Part shown: positions 12,501 through 19,357 of the stretch, piece after piece
Layout: each line of letters opens with the position of its first letter
Numbering within the stretch: the first letter of the stretch is position 1
Source of the DNA: Elysia marginata
Taxonomy: Eukaryota; Mollusca; Gastropoda; Plakobranchidae
Direction of reading: 5' to 3'
Assembly: GCA_019649035.1 (NCBI GenBank)
Contig: BMAT01010138.1
Location: forward strand, 70,803 to 94,367
Length of the DNA stretch: 23,565 nucleotides
The notes under the pieces: model-generated
Database searches by the model: none
Told to the model about the DNA's origin: nothing
Seen by the model: the letters and a program-made list of their open reading frames with translations, nothing else
Translations under genes and position numbers: made by a program

Positions 12501-15500
12501 TCTGGAGGCGGAGAGCCTTGAGCAGTGAGGGCATTTGAAGTTAATTCAATCTTTATTCAATCAATGTACAAAAATGCATATTGAAAATAATCAATATTGT
12601 GACAGCTCAATGGTTACATAACTTAGTCACACAATACATAATAATGTGAAAAAAGTATTTCAGATATTATGCAATTGGAGACGATAACGATAACGATAAC
12701 GGTAACCTACAGTGTCTCCACGCTCCAGCTGTCAGATTAGAGACCTTAAGCACACGCACCGTGTCTCTCTACGCGTACGTGAAAATCGGGAAAGCAGATC
12801 AAGGAAACTATGAAAATGATAAAACCAGTTTCTAAAAATAGACCCACAGACGTTCNNNNNNNNNNNNNNNNNNNNNNNNNNNNNNNNNNNNNNNNNNNNN
12901 NNNNNNNNNNNNNNNNNNNNNNNNNNNNNNNNNNNNNNNNNNNNNNNNNNNNNNNNNNNNNNNNNNNNNNNNNNNNNNNNNNNNNNNNNNNNNNNNNNNN
13001 NNNNGCGTCATACTCACGTGTTGCTGCTTAAAGTCTGTAATATCTCAAAATCAACTTCAGAGCTCGAGTGGCTGAAGTCCGTCTAATAGCCGGCCCCACA
13101 AATTTGATAAAAGGTGTTGTGATCACTGTTAACGCATCTCTATGATGTTTTTCTCTCCCTCTGCAGGTACATGGTATATTTAGCTATAGACTCTAGGCAA
13201 CAAAGAAACATAAATCTGAAGCCACACACTTAAAAATATAATAGTACCTATCGCCATTTAAGGCAGATTTTATACGAAATTATTAGACTAAACCGGCTGG
13301 TACAGTGTCTACGTCTACATTTTGTAGTTGGCAATTACATGTTTTTTTTTTCGCTTCTTAGACTCAGCTCAACATTACGCGTGCATTCTAAGTACCTCTT
13401 AATCATATTTTCAAGCGATTATAACAAGGTTAGTAAACCATCAAGACTGGACAAAGATGAAAATAAACAATGAAAGAGGTTGGAATGCCTTGTTTTTTAA
13501 TTTAAATCGGGATTAGCGAAGCAATATCCTAGGTAAAGTGATTTCTATTTTTTGCGGAAGAACCTAATATCTGCTGCATACAGTGCCAGTGGAGCGGTTA
13601 CTACCACTTTAGATTTCGAAAAATAACTTTCCAAATACCATAATTTGCGTTAAACTCGACACCGGTCTTATTTTGTAAAATCTCACATAGTGTCTTTATT
13701 TAGTCAAGGAGACTATAAGAAGAAGACAGACGCAGTCAGTCTGCTCATGCGCAAACATCCCTCGACTAGATCGCCAGATCTCCCGTTAGACAGGAGGTTG
13801 CCTTGGACGACCATGTAATCAAAGCTGGAATTGGCGCAATAAAAGGTCAACATACAGGCCACCTGGCCTAAAGTTCAAATTGCGCGTTTCACACTTTTCT
13901 TTGCCAGACACCTTTTGTAGGCGTTACAAAATTTTAAAAAAATTCGGTTAGTTCGTCGCGTTGGTTCAAATACTATCTGTTTGAAATCAATGTATACTCT
14001 TTACAGGACTCAGACGAAAACATTTTTATCCATATTTAAGGCCTGGCGTCTTGACTCCTAATTGATTTAACGATTCTTTTTGCAAGGCCAAAGGTTTTAA
14101 TATACGATTCCAAACGGTGCATGTTCCCTGCTAAGTTTCCAATAATGGTTTAATAAAGTATATCTTATCTAACTGTAAAACAAAGTCTGTGAAATCATTG
14201 TAGACCAAGACACGTCATGTAACCATGGGAGAGTCAAAGCGTTTTTCCTAATTCAGCTTGCAGACTTACTTTCGAATGTCACATTATTATTAGGAGCGCA
14301 AAAGCGCAAAAGCCAAAACTCAGGTTTTCACGATGCCTGGGCCGTGTTGACGAAATATTGCAGGTTAAGCGACGCAAAAAAATAAAGAGGCGCCGTGGCA
14401 AGATAGAAACGATTGTTTCAACGCGTGTGTGTACATTTGGGGTAGGTCAAAGTTAGATTCAGTAGTCTGCACCTATACCGCCGTAGTCTGAGCCGTTAAA
14501 TCGAAAACAAAGGCATATCAATATAATAGACAAAAGTCAACAGAGAGGTACATAATTATGCCAAGTATTTTTCTTCATTCTTCCCTGTTTGAGTTTTTCA
14601 GTTGCATGCAACTTCACAGCAGGCTCTATACTAACTTCGATCCACCAAAAAGTGTTTTTTTTATTTCTGGCTTCCATGTTCACGCCGGGTAAATGTACTG
14701 GTGATGACTATTTTTTGCTAACTAACTTGTAGACGGTTGTTCATTTCAATTTCATCTTTTGGAAGTGACATCTCCTTGCGTCTTTGCCATTGAATTGAAA
14801 TTGACCATAATATACATGATGCCGTTTATCTCTATTCTTACCGAAAATGTTGACGTGTTTGCCGATGGGTTTGAGCTCTGATTAGATACTGTAACTTTAA
14901 TAACACAGTAATGCCATTACACAGTTCCTGCAGCGTAAACTTTGGCAGAATCCCTTCTTTAAAACAATATCTAGGACAACCTTTCATACACAGGCATGAG
15001 CATCAACCACTAACGCCACCAGACCTATGGATGCGTGTGTGTGCTATTTAGTTTTCTAGAGTTACCTCTCATTTACCATTGACACCTTGGGTGGTCTCCA
15101 AAAGATGACCAACAATACCTTCCGATGCAAGGGGCATAGGCCGCTTATCTGCCAGAGATCGTTAGGATCTGGCCGATGTGTTGAGGATCAGTGAGTAACG
15201 CGTGGGCGATGTGTGAGCTGTGCAAAACATCGATGGAGACATCAGGAGATTGTAACTTTGCGTTTAAATAGATCATCTAACCCATGCCTAAAAAAAGCCG
15301 AAGACATCACTTGATATCACGGTGATGTTGCTGCTGTTATACGTCGATTTTGTGAAAAAAAAAATCCATCGAAAGTTCACCGTAACCTAGTCACCCGACT
15401 TATGTGACTGAGGGATAAAGGAAGAGAGCGGTAGAGCTACATAGGCTTCAGGACAGAAATCAGACCGTGATAGTTACTTAAAGTGATGGTTTTGCCCTGT

Positions 15501-18500
15501 ACTGCAGCAACACCTTACCTTTTCTTCGTTTGTAGGCCTGGACTGCGTTTGAGTAAAAGTCAATGTCTGTCGGTCTTGACGCAGGGATGGTTCTACCTTT
15601 AGGCTTACTAAGACACATCAAGGTGATTTCATACTGCTTAAGGTATCAGAAGCATCTTAAAAACCTGCTGGACATTTTTTTCTTAACAAAGAGGTAAATG
15701 TTAGTCTATCACGATCCTGCAAAGTCAGTTTTGAAATCAGATGCGAAGTTCTGTATTGGTAGATTGGAATTACAAAGAAGTGTTTTAAAAAATTCTTTTT
15801 TGTTAGACTAACGGGAGTTTCTATGGTCTGGAACCAAAAAGTGGGTTTAAATACAGACGTTGCTTTTGTTAAAAAAGATTCCCGAGATGAAAAAAGTAGG
15901 CATACAATAAGCATTGCACTTGATAACATAGGTCAATCTCTAAGTTGCTTGTATTTCAACAGGCTGTACGGTCTTAGTAAAAGTACTTTATAATCAACAC
16001 ACGTAAATCCAATGCCCCACGGATTACAGAAAAAAAAACAACCAGCAAAACAAAATGGTTTGAGAGACAACGCATCTTAAGATTAAAAAATAAAGATTTT
16101 GCACATTTATACCTTAGCGATCTTAGAGACAAAATAATTAAAACTGTGCTAAAAGAGGTGCTGCCTATATATCCTTAAACGTCCTAAATATAACAGCCAG
16201 GCTCTTTACCCCCAATAAAAGGGATATCATCGAATAAATATTGTCTTAGAACATCAGAAATCCCAAAGATACTTACAGGATATAAATTTAAGCAATCTCA
16301 CCCTCAAGTCTAGCTCAAACCCTCACCCTTGCTCTCTCTCCCTCCTTCTCTCTTTCTCGTTCTCGTTAAATCTTTACCACAATCTCGCACCCTCTCTCTC
16401 AGCCTTCCTCTCGGCCCCTCTTTACACCTCTCTCTGTGTGCAAAAATCAGGAGTCTTTGTAATCGATACAAACGTATTGATACCCGTGTTCTTTTTTAGA
16501 TCTTTGACATGAAGATATCACCGCTGCTTTTGTACGGTTCAGAGATTTGGGGCGTTAAAGAAATTGAAGATATTGAAAATGTCCTTGTCAGATTTTGTAA
16601 AAGTGTACTCAATGTTGGAAAAACTACACCCAATCATTTATCTCTTGCTGAATGTGGACGATACCATATGTTTGTGTTTTATTATACACGTGCTATCAAA
16701 TATTCTGTAGATTACTGACCATGGATAACGCAAGGTACGCGAAAAAATGTTATAACCAAATGTACGTTCATGATCAAAACAGCCGATGTAATTGGGCCTT
16801 AGATGTCAGAAAACTCTTATGTTCTACTGGGTTTGGTCATGTTTGGTATTTCCAGTTTATTGGAGATGCTAAACACTTTGTAAATTGTGTAAAAGATAGG
16901 TTAAAAAGCATCAGCAAACAAATGATTAGATCCCACAGATCTGATCATTTTCCATTATATATAGATTACCACCCTGATTTCATATTAGCGCCTTACCTGT
17001 CATATCAATTATCCTACAAAAAGAGAAGAATTATAGCACTTTTATGTATCTTCAGTCTTCCCTTGAAAAAAATAACCTTTTAGGAATAAACATGACAAAT
17101 GACAACTTGTGTAATTATTGTGGACTTGTATTTGTAGAAAACCAATACCATATACTATTCAAATGTGTTGCGCTTGAACCCGAAAGAAAGAAATTTATTC
17201 AAATGCAATGCGGTTCTCGTGAGCCTCTACAGAAACTAATTTCTTTCCTATATAAATGCAATGAATCTGAAAGTGTACAGCTAATCACTTTTATTCAAAA
17301 TATACTAAATAAATCTACTCCATGAACTTATACGAGTAATACAGTTAAAATAGATTAAAGAACATGTCACTTATTTCCTTTTTCATTCATAAATAATGAT
17401 CACTAGGACCTATGCGATTGTGAGAGTAAACCTTTACTTATAGTTATTTTTTTGTTCTGTTAATTATTATTATTTTGAAAATCAATTGTTTGTATGTATT
17501 AGTATGTTGAAATACAGTAGCGAATTAACTACTAACAAAGTCACCAAAGCACGAAACTGAGATTAAAATTTTAGGCCCCGCGGTGAGGCTGGATAGTCCC
17601 ATCAAGGACTGGGAATTGGGAAGTGCTACCTTGCGACTCTCTGGAGCGGAGGATTTAGTGACGCTCTAATAATTTTACTCACAGCATGCCTGCATTTCTA
17701 AAATATGAAATTACTCCAGTATGCCTAACCATACACATGATGTAAGAAGTAAATTTTATTGCTTAATTTTTTTTGTTCTTTTTTCTACCAATGTTTTGTG
17801 TCGCACAGCATGAACTAACGAAAGAAGTTATCTAATGATCTAATCAAACCAGGTCACATGAAGAATAGAAAGCACATGGGAAAAAAACGATTTTGCACTA
17901 TGATATCTGAAACAATCAAAATCATGCATACGTGACGAAGTCACAGTATTGAGTTTCCAAAATATTTTTTTAACATGTAGCTCATGCTCTTAAAGACACA
18001 CAATTTTCAACTCTTATATCCTGATTCATTTCGTTTAAATGCAAAATTTTAAAAGTTTTCAATATAGCAGATCCCTTTTTAAAGAAAAAAAACTTAACTA
18101 AAAAAGTCTGGTTGCTTTTTTCTGGGTTACCACGGTTATCTCCCAAAAATTAAATTGACGTTAACAATAAATATAGACTTTATGAATTTGAAAACATAGA
18201 AACAAGCTGCTTAATATATTATCTGTTACTTTACCAAGCTTACATATCCCAGATCTAAAGTTGCAGTTCCCAACTTGTCCGTCCAATGCTTAACCTATAA
18301 TATTAACGCTCATTATCGTATATGTCCCATAGCACATGTAACCTTCATAATTCAGAAGAAAACCACCCATGTTTTTAGCTTAGTCTAAATTTTATCAATA
18401 TTTTTCTTCTTTTTTTCGAAATGGCAAGAGTTTTGACATGGACAAATTACACTTTCTTTGTGACTACTTCTTGTGTTAATGTCCAATACGAAATCATAAG

Positions 18501-19357
18501 CGATTTACTACAGTTTTACTTTATTACTCATATCGATTATTTATACCTTCATAAAAGACGTCCAATTTTCTATCCTATTTGTAACTAAACAACGGCAAAA
18601 GAAAAACTGCAACTTAAGAGGCGAAAGAAAAACTTGTAATTGATATAAAACCTAGTGTTACTAGAAGAATTTTAATAGAACCCGTGATTTAACAGCAAGA
18701 GATGCGAGGTGGCAGAAGAGTGGCTAGGATGAAAGATGAGGCGTCAATACATGTACATGTAAAATATAGCAACAATGTCATTAAAAAAGCAAGCCACTGT
18801 TAGTAAAAACATAAAGAGATCAATGCCTTCTAACCGCAGTTTTTGAACGCTGGCAGGAAGTAAGCACAGGGTCGTTTCTTTTTCTTATGTGTATAAAAGC
18901 CCCACGATTCTCCAACTGACTAGGATCAGAAATTTATCTTAAATGTTGTTTTTTAAAGTAGCTTTGAATCAGTTTTTTTTCCCTGTATTTGAAATGGGAA
19001 AAAAATGTTATTATCTTTCTACAAAATGTTAATAATTTCATACAGTTTTTTTCTCTATTGAAAGCTTAAACAATGCACTTTTTAAAAATATCTACGCCCT
19101 GATATATGGAATTGTAACCATCGACTTACTTACACTTGTTGGGAAAAAATTAGTAAAATGAAGAATTTTCTCTCTTTTCTCACCCAGTAACATGCCCTAG
19201 CAACCGAGGAGTACCAGGAAAGGTGTCCAACTTCTACCTGTACTGTTTTCCTGGTCTGCTCGCCATGGAGTGCTGGTGTCTGCCGGGGTTTTTCTACAAC
19301 AGGTGTCGCCAAGCATGTGATCACAGATCTAACCAGAACACGTGTCCAGAAATCTGA
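390..19357 (+). CDS. Four-exon gene, C-terminal part of a secreted-type cysteine-rich protein (5' end outside window)
   Basis: The spliced model is 390-733, 3739-3777, 4291-4365, 19188-19357. Every junction is GT-AG and phase 1, and the joined frame stays open for 208 residues to TGA 19355-19357. Residues 1-80 are Pro/Thr/Ser-rich like an extracellular linker. Residues 85-93 are basic with a KKR and an N-R-S glycosylation sequon. A KR at 103-104 directly precedes the first cysteine. Eleven cysteines follow, at 105, 115, 118, 147, 155, 172, 181, 183, 192, 196 and 205, with a CWC pair and a CRQAC motif near the end. The pattern suggests a disulfide-bonded extracellular module. The C-x-C-x8-C-x3-C end recalls trypsin-inhibitor-like modules, but only loosely. 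I do not recognise the family. An odd cysteine count suggests a missing exon, a free cysteine or a dimer bond. Introns are 3005, 513 and 14822 bp. The first coding exons lie left of the window. Confidence 0.72.
955..1195. repeat. (GA)n microsatellite and flanking purine tract
   Basis: A perfect (AG)21 run lies at 973-1014, embedded in a longer imperfect GA/GATA/GACA-rich stretch. The purine strand is +. The 107-residue minus ORF across it (Leu/Ser repeats) is a product of the repeat and not a gene. Confidence 0.95.
2818..2841 (+). other. Four-run G-quadruplex motif
   Basis: G runs of 10, 5, 3 and 3 separated by single A residues, on the non-template strand of intron 1. The upstream flank is T-rich (TTTTTTCGTTTTTTT). 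Single-nucleotide loops are the geometry known to form very stable parallel quadruplexes. Any role in transcription or splicing of the host gene is inference. Confidence 0.8.
3739..3777 (+). CDS. Exon B of the cysteine-rich gene (39 nt)
   Basis: The acceptor is TTTCCTTCATTGCAG, the donor GTGAGT at 3778. The exon is 2 + 36 + 1 bases, a symmetric phase 1-1 exon. It completes a Cys codon with exon A and then encodes VDCEEGSIITYH. The other two frames of this exon do not match the incoming phase, and one of them hits TAG at once. Small size and symmetry mean that skipping it would keep the frame. Confidence 0.72.
3956..3991. repeat. Short inverted repeat in intron 2
   Basis: GCGTATGC (3956-3963) and GCATACGC (3984-3991) are perfect reverse complements with a 20-nt spacer. 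They could form a hairpin in the nascent RNA between exons B and C. At 8 bp this may be chance. Confidence 0.4.
4291..4365 (+). CDS. Exon C of the cysteine-rich gene (75 nt)
   Basis: The acceptor is TTTTTATTGTTCTCAG, the donor GTAAGG at 4366. The exon is 2 + 72 + 1 bases, symmetric phase 1-1. It encodes SEYLIDEIETWQ then TYIAAECILLFQ, an acidic, probably helical stretch with one Cys and a hydrophobic end. It joins exon B through a Leu codon and exon D through an Ile codon. Only 513 bp separates it from exon B. The phase match on both sides is the main evidence. Confidence 0.68.
4366..6490 (+). other. Intron 3, left part: no gene seen
   Basis: AT-rich sequence with a purine-rich stretch at about 5117-5340 on + and CT-rich low-complexity DNA at about 5563-5705. 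ORFs here are short and show no splice or start context. The 106-residue minus ORF at 5104-5424 is the complement of the purine tract. Confidence 0.6.
6510..6640. repeat. (TTC)n / (GAA)n microsatellite
   Basis: A perfect CTT/TTC run at about 6511-6563, then interrupted TTC/TCC repeats to about 6640. The whole stretch is pyrimidine on + and purine on -, the mirror-repeat type able to form triplex DNA. The poly-Ser ORF on + is a repeat product. Confidence 0.95.
6697..6832. repeat. CT-rich low-complexity tract
   Basis: Poly-T and TCTC/TGTC runs, pyrimidine-rich on +, continuing the (TTC)n region after a short gap. The overlapping ORFs on both strands are biased products of this composition. Confidence 0.85.
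6925..8187 (+). mobile_element. RTE-type LINE fossil, 5'-truncated, with (GAT)n tail
   Basis: Translated pieces in several frames line up in order with an RTE-clade reverse transcriptase. KGNLISCENYRGI (finger region) lies near 6999. VINFIDYERDFNSID, the palm motif A region, lies near 7180-7235. YSDNLALLSHTH, the decayed equivalent of the FADD catalytic box, is near 7508-7541. WIGHPLIKD and RKALDWDPQGE from the C-terminal domain are near 7940-8010, and WSVALTLTQGD closes the ORF. The copy ends in GATGATGATGAT, the simple-repeat tail typical of RTE elements. The endonuclease and the 5' half are absent. Frameshifts and in-frame stops are many (for example TAA within the motif before KECHLVDIP, and TAG after NSID), so this is an old dead copy. 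It lies in the same orientation as the host gene. Confidence 0.85.
8188..9150. other. Intronic sequence without recognisable gene
   Basis: AT-rich DNA between the RTE fossil and the foldback element. A 65-residue minus ORF (8616-8813) has a hydrophobic N-terminal half (VIAVVTTSVGQLLISQF) but no homology I recognise. A perfect minus-strand donor (AAG followed by GTAAGT, intron starting near 8206) closes a 64-residue open stretch, but no good acceptor or start supports an exon. Confidence 0.5.
9151..9365. mobile_element. Foldback / MITE-like element with long imperfect inverted repeats
   Basis: The left arm (9151-9210) and the reverse complement of the right arm (9306-9365) align across about 55-60 bp with small indels. 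Shared blocks are TTTCACATG, CGCG, CTAT.CGGAAG, CGGAC and CCAG. Both arms begin with TAAA, consistent with a TA target site. The roughly 95-bp middle carries a TATATATATATA run. There is no coding capacity. Size, TA boundary and palindromic arms fit a non-autonomous DNA transposon of Tc1/mariner or similar TA-targeting type; the family is inference. Confidence 0.6.
9590..9900 (-). mobile_element. Probable LINE C-terminal fragment, antisense
   Basis: The minus frame at 9832-9590 encodes LKKCFKELLGVRVTKTWNSF and then PQSLNALKNI. The string RVTKTWNSFPQSL resembles the conserved RV.xxWNxLPxxVVxAxS end of CR1/L2-like reverse transcriptase ORFs. Upstream on the same strand, other frames hold similar but interrupted sequence. 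The downstream end in a neighbouring frame reads IDWYMALTDIYSYILVCLA. No palm motifs are present, so only the last part of an ORF2 is kept. Clade assignment is tentative. Confidence 0.5.
10063..10137. repeat. CT/CTAT low-complexity tract
   Basis: TCTCTCTCTGC repeats followed by a CTAT tetranucleotide run (about 10099-10122). Pyrimidine-rich on +. The 69-residue ORF through it is not credible as a gene. Confidence 0.9.
10138..11819. other. Intronic AT-rich sequence, no gene seen
   Basis: Nothing coding is supported here. The only notable local structure is a perfect 19-bp palindrome at 11548-11566, listed separately. The ORFs at 10384-10566 and 10853-11065 lack splice context and repeat-family likeness. 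Confidence 0.55.
11548..11566. other. Perfect 19-bp palindrome around CAGGTG
   Basis: AAACCCACC A GGTGGGTTT is a perfect inverted repeat of 9-bp arms around one base, containing the E-box-like CAGGTG / CACCAGGTG core. It could be a dimer-type protein site or chance. No partner sites are seen nearby. Confidence 0.35.
11820..11861 (+). CDS. Candidate cassette exon of the cysteine-rich gene (42 nt)
   Basis: The acceptor is CTCAAGGTCTTAG, weak in pyrimidines. The donor is a consensus GTGAGTCTG at 11862. The exon is 2 + 39 + 1 bases, open, and exactly phase 1-1, so it can be inserted between exons C and D without changing the frame. It would add N-YFAKNSLKPWSDFP-L in place of the single Ile at the C/D junction. 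It has no cysteine. The weak acceptor and short length keep confidence low; phase and donor are the support. Confidence 0.3.
11990..12385 (-). other. Putative 3' UTR and poly(A) signals of the antisense gene
   Basis: Downstream of the minus-strand stop at 12386-12388 the sequence is AT-rich and non-coding. On the minus strand AATAAA occurs at 12041-12046 and again at 12020-12025, about 340-365 bp after the stop, a normal distance for a terminal exon. Two clustered canonical signals give modest support to a real 3' end here. Confidence 0.4.
12386..12501 (-). CDS. Terminal exon of a nested antisense gene (Tyr-rich C-terminus)
   Basis: Read on the minus strand, the acceptor is GGCTCTCCGCCTCCAG and the exon begins at 12501 with two bases completing a codon. 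The 37 codons start RECSATHAYYTNAQQTGENV and end PQPVENYYTS, followed by TGA (12388-12386). Composition is polar with three Tyr pairs, unlike the Leu/Ile/Lys-rich chance ORFs around it. YTN fits the YxN consensus bound by Grb2-type SH2 domains. The + strand is also open here but reads as a Trp/Arg/Ser jumble with no splice sites. The exon joins in phase with 15519-15618. Confidence 0.5.
12386..15618 (-). CDS. Two-exon antisense gene model, 71 residues from ATG, nested in intron 3
   Basis: Exon 15618-15519 (100 nt) and exon 12501-12386 (116 nt) are joined across a 3017-bp GT-AG intron. The split codon G|AT gives Asp, so the frame runs through KRRK-D-REC. The product starts MCLSKPKGRT (if ATG 15618 is the start) and contains DFYSNAVQAYKRRK, AYYTNAQQ and ENYYTS. 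FYSNA and YYTNA look like a repeated YxNA tyrosine motif, as in cytoplasmic tails that recruit SH2 adaptors. There is no signal peptide or membrane segment in these two exons. If it is a receptor tail, upstream exons must lie further right. The frame is open five codons before the ATG to a possible acceptor (AG before 15633), which allows an internal exon. The family is unknown. The 149-bp gap lies in its intron. Confidence 0.42.
12683..12706. repeat. (GATAAC)n hexamer repeat
   Basis: Three perfect GATAAC units followed by GGTAAC. Each unit contains a GATAA motif, so the array is also a cluster of GATA-type binding cores, lying about 180 bp upstream (minus sense) of the antisense terminal exon. 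Confidence 0.7.
12856..13004. other. Assembly gap (149 N)
   Basis: Run of 149 N. Any exon or repeat inside it is invisible. ORFs read through it are meaningless. A minus-strand GTGAGT donor-like string sits just right of the gap (13011-13016), but its upstream reading frame has stops in the phase needed. Confidence 1.
13005..15518. other. Intronic sequence, no gene recognised
   Basis: Mostly AT-rich. A strong acceptor-like string (TTTCTCTCCCTCTGCAG, ending at 13166) is followed within four codons by a stop in the phase of the + gene. A moderately GC-rich block at about 15085-15240 stands out by composition, with no readable product on either strand. Confidence 0.5.
15519..15618 (-). CDS. Upstream exon of the nested antisense gene
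   Basis: On the minus strand ATG 15618-15616 opens MCLSKPKGRTIPASRPT and continues DIDFYSNAVQAYKRRK. The last base G at 15519 abuts a strong GTAAGG donor. Thirty-three codons plus one base match the phase of the acceptor at 12501. Upstream in frame the sequence is open (YEITL) back to a possible AG acceptor at 15634-15635, so this may be an internal exon and not the first. Basic clusters (KPKGR, YKRRK) flank the tyrosine motif. Confidence 0.42.
15657..15929 (-). other. 90-codon open frame, minus, unproven
   Basis: Starts MLSSAMLIVCLLFSSRES, a run that looks like a signal peptide, then Phe/Lys/Thr-rich sequence ending RKKCPAGF. It lies just upstream, in minus sense, of the antisense gene exon. 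I find no convincing donor inside it to link it there, and I recognise no domain. It may be chance in AT-rich DNA. Confidence 0.2.
16318..16438. repeat. CT-rich low-complexity tract
   Basis: Repeated CTCTC/CCTC with interruptions, pyrimidine-rich on +, immediately before the truncated LINE. Confidence 0.85.
16499..17515 (+). mobile_element. 5'-truncated LINE (3' end of ORF2 plus 3' UTR)
   Basis: Homology starts abruptly at about 16500 with IFDMKISPLLLYGSEIWG, the conserved LLYGSEIWG block after the reverse-transcriptase thumb. It continues with FCKSVLNVGKTTPNH, AECGRYHMF, LLTMDNARYAKKCYNQM and LLCSTGFGHVWYFQ. A zinc-knuckle-like C-x2-C-x9-H-x4-C follows in CNYCGLVFVENQYHILFKC, then a stop at 17323-17325. 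The sequence sits in three consecutive open frames (16509-16718, about 16700-17083, about 17050-17325), so there are about two frameshifts, one near an A-run at about 17066. Preservation is much better than in the RTE fossil, so it is younger. The AT-rich tail to about 17515 is the likely 3' UTR. All catalytic motifs are missing. Clade is uncertain (CR1/Jockey-like grade). Confidence 0.85.
17573..17672. other. GC-rich block with small hairpin, unassigned
   Basis: About 100 bp markedly richer in G+C than its surroundings, beginning GGCCCCGCGGTGAGGCTGG and ending GTGACGCTCTAAT. AGTCC (17595-17599) and GGACT (17606-17610) can pair around a 6-nt loop. There is no open frame of note, no tRNA A/B box pair, and no match to U1-U6, 5S or 7SL sequences I know. 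It could be a SINE fragment, a structured RNA or a regulatory element. Confidence 0.3.
17673..19187 (+). other. Intron 3, right part: no gene seen
   Basis: AT-rich sequence up to the acceptor TCTCTCTTTTCTCACCCAG. There are no ORFs of note and no recognisable element. A GTAAGC donor-like site near 18861 closes only a 20-nt stretch whose length does not keep the phase. Confidence 0.6.
19188..19357 (+). CDS. Exon D, terminal coding exon of the cysteine-rich gene
   Basis: The acceptor is a strong pyrimidine tract ending TTTTCTCACCCAG. The first two bases complete a split codon. Fifty-five codons and TGA follow. It begins TCPSNRGVPGKVSNFYLYCF, continues PGLLAMECWCLPGFFYNRC and ends RQACDHRSNQNTCPEI. 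Seven of 55 residues are cysteine, in the spacing C-x16-C-x8-C-x-C-x8-C-x3-C-x8-C. This is the most protein-like stretch in the window and anchors the gene model. Codon use is balanced, unlike the AT-rich surroundings. Confidence 0.78.

Noticed and set aside
12810-13031. ORFs through the gap
   Set aside because: Most of their length is N.
13005-13090. Minus-strand exon ending at a GTGAGT donor right of the gap
   Set aside because: In the phase needed to join the antisense terminal exon the frame hits TAA four codons before the donor, with no acceptor in between.
13150-13185. Strong acceptor (TCTCCCTCTGCAG) that might start an alternative terminal exon of the + gene
   Set aside because: In phase 1 it gives only four residues (TWYI after the split codon) before TAG, and there is no poly(A) context; possible but unsupported.
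15100-15195. Possible + exon ending at GTGAGT near 15191
   Set aside because: The phase-1 frame carries TAG about 25 bases before the donor, and no acceptor separates them.
17573-17672. tRNA, 5S or spliceosomal RNA gene in the GC-rich block
   Set aside because: No A/B box pair and no match to the sequences of these RNAs as I know them; kept only as an unassigned block.
18828-18868. Small + exon between CCGCAG and GTAAGC
   Set aside because: Its length of 20 nt would break the phase needed to join exon D.
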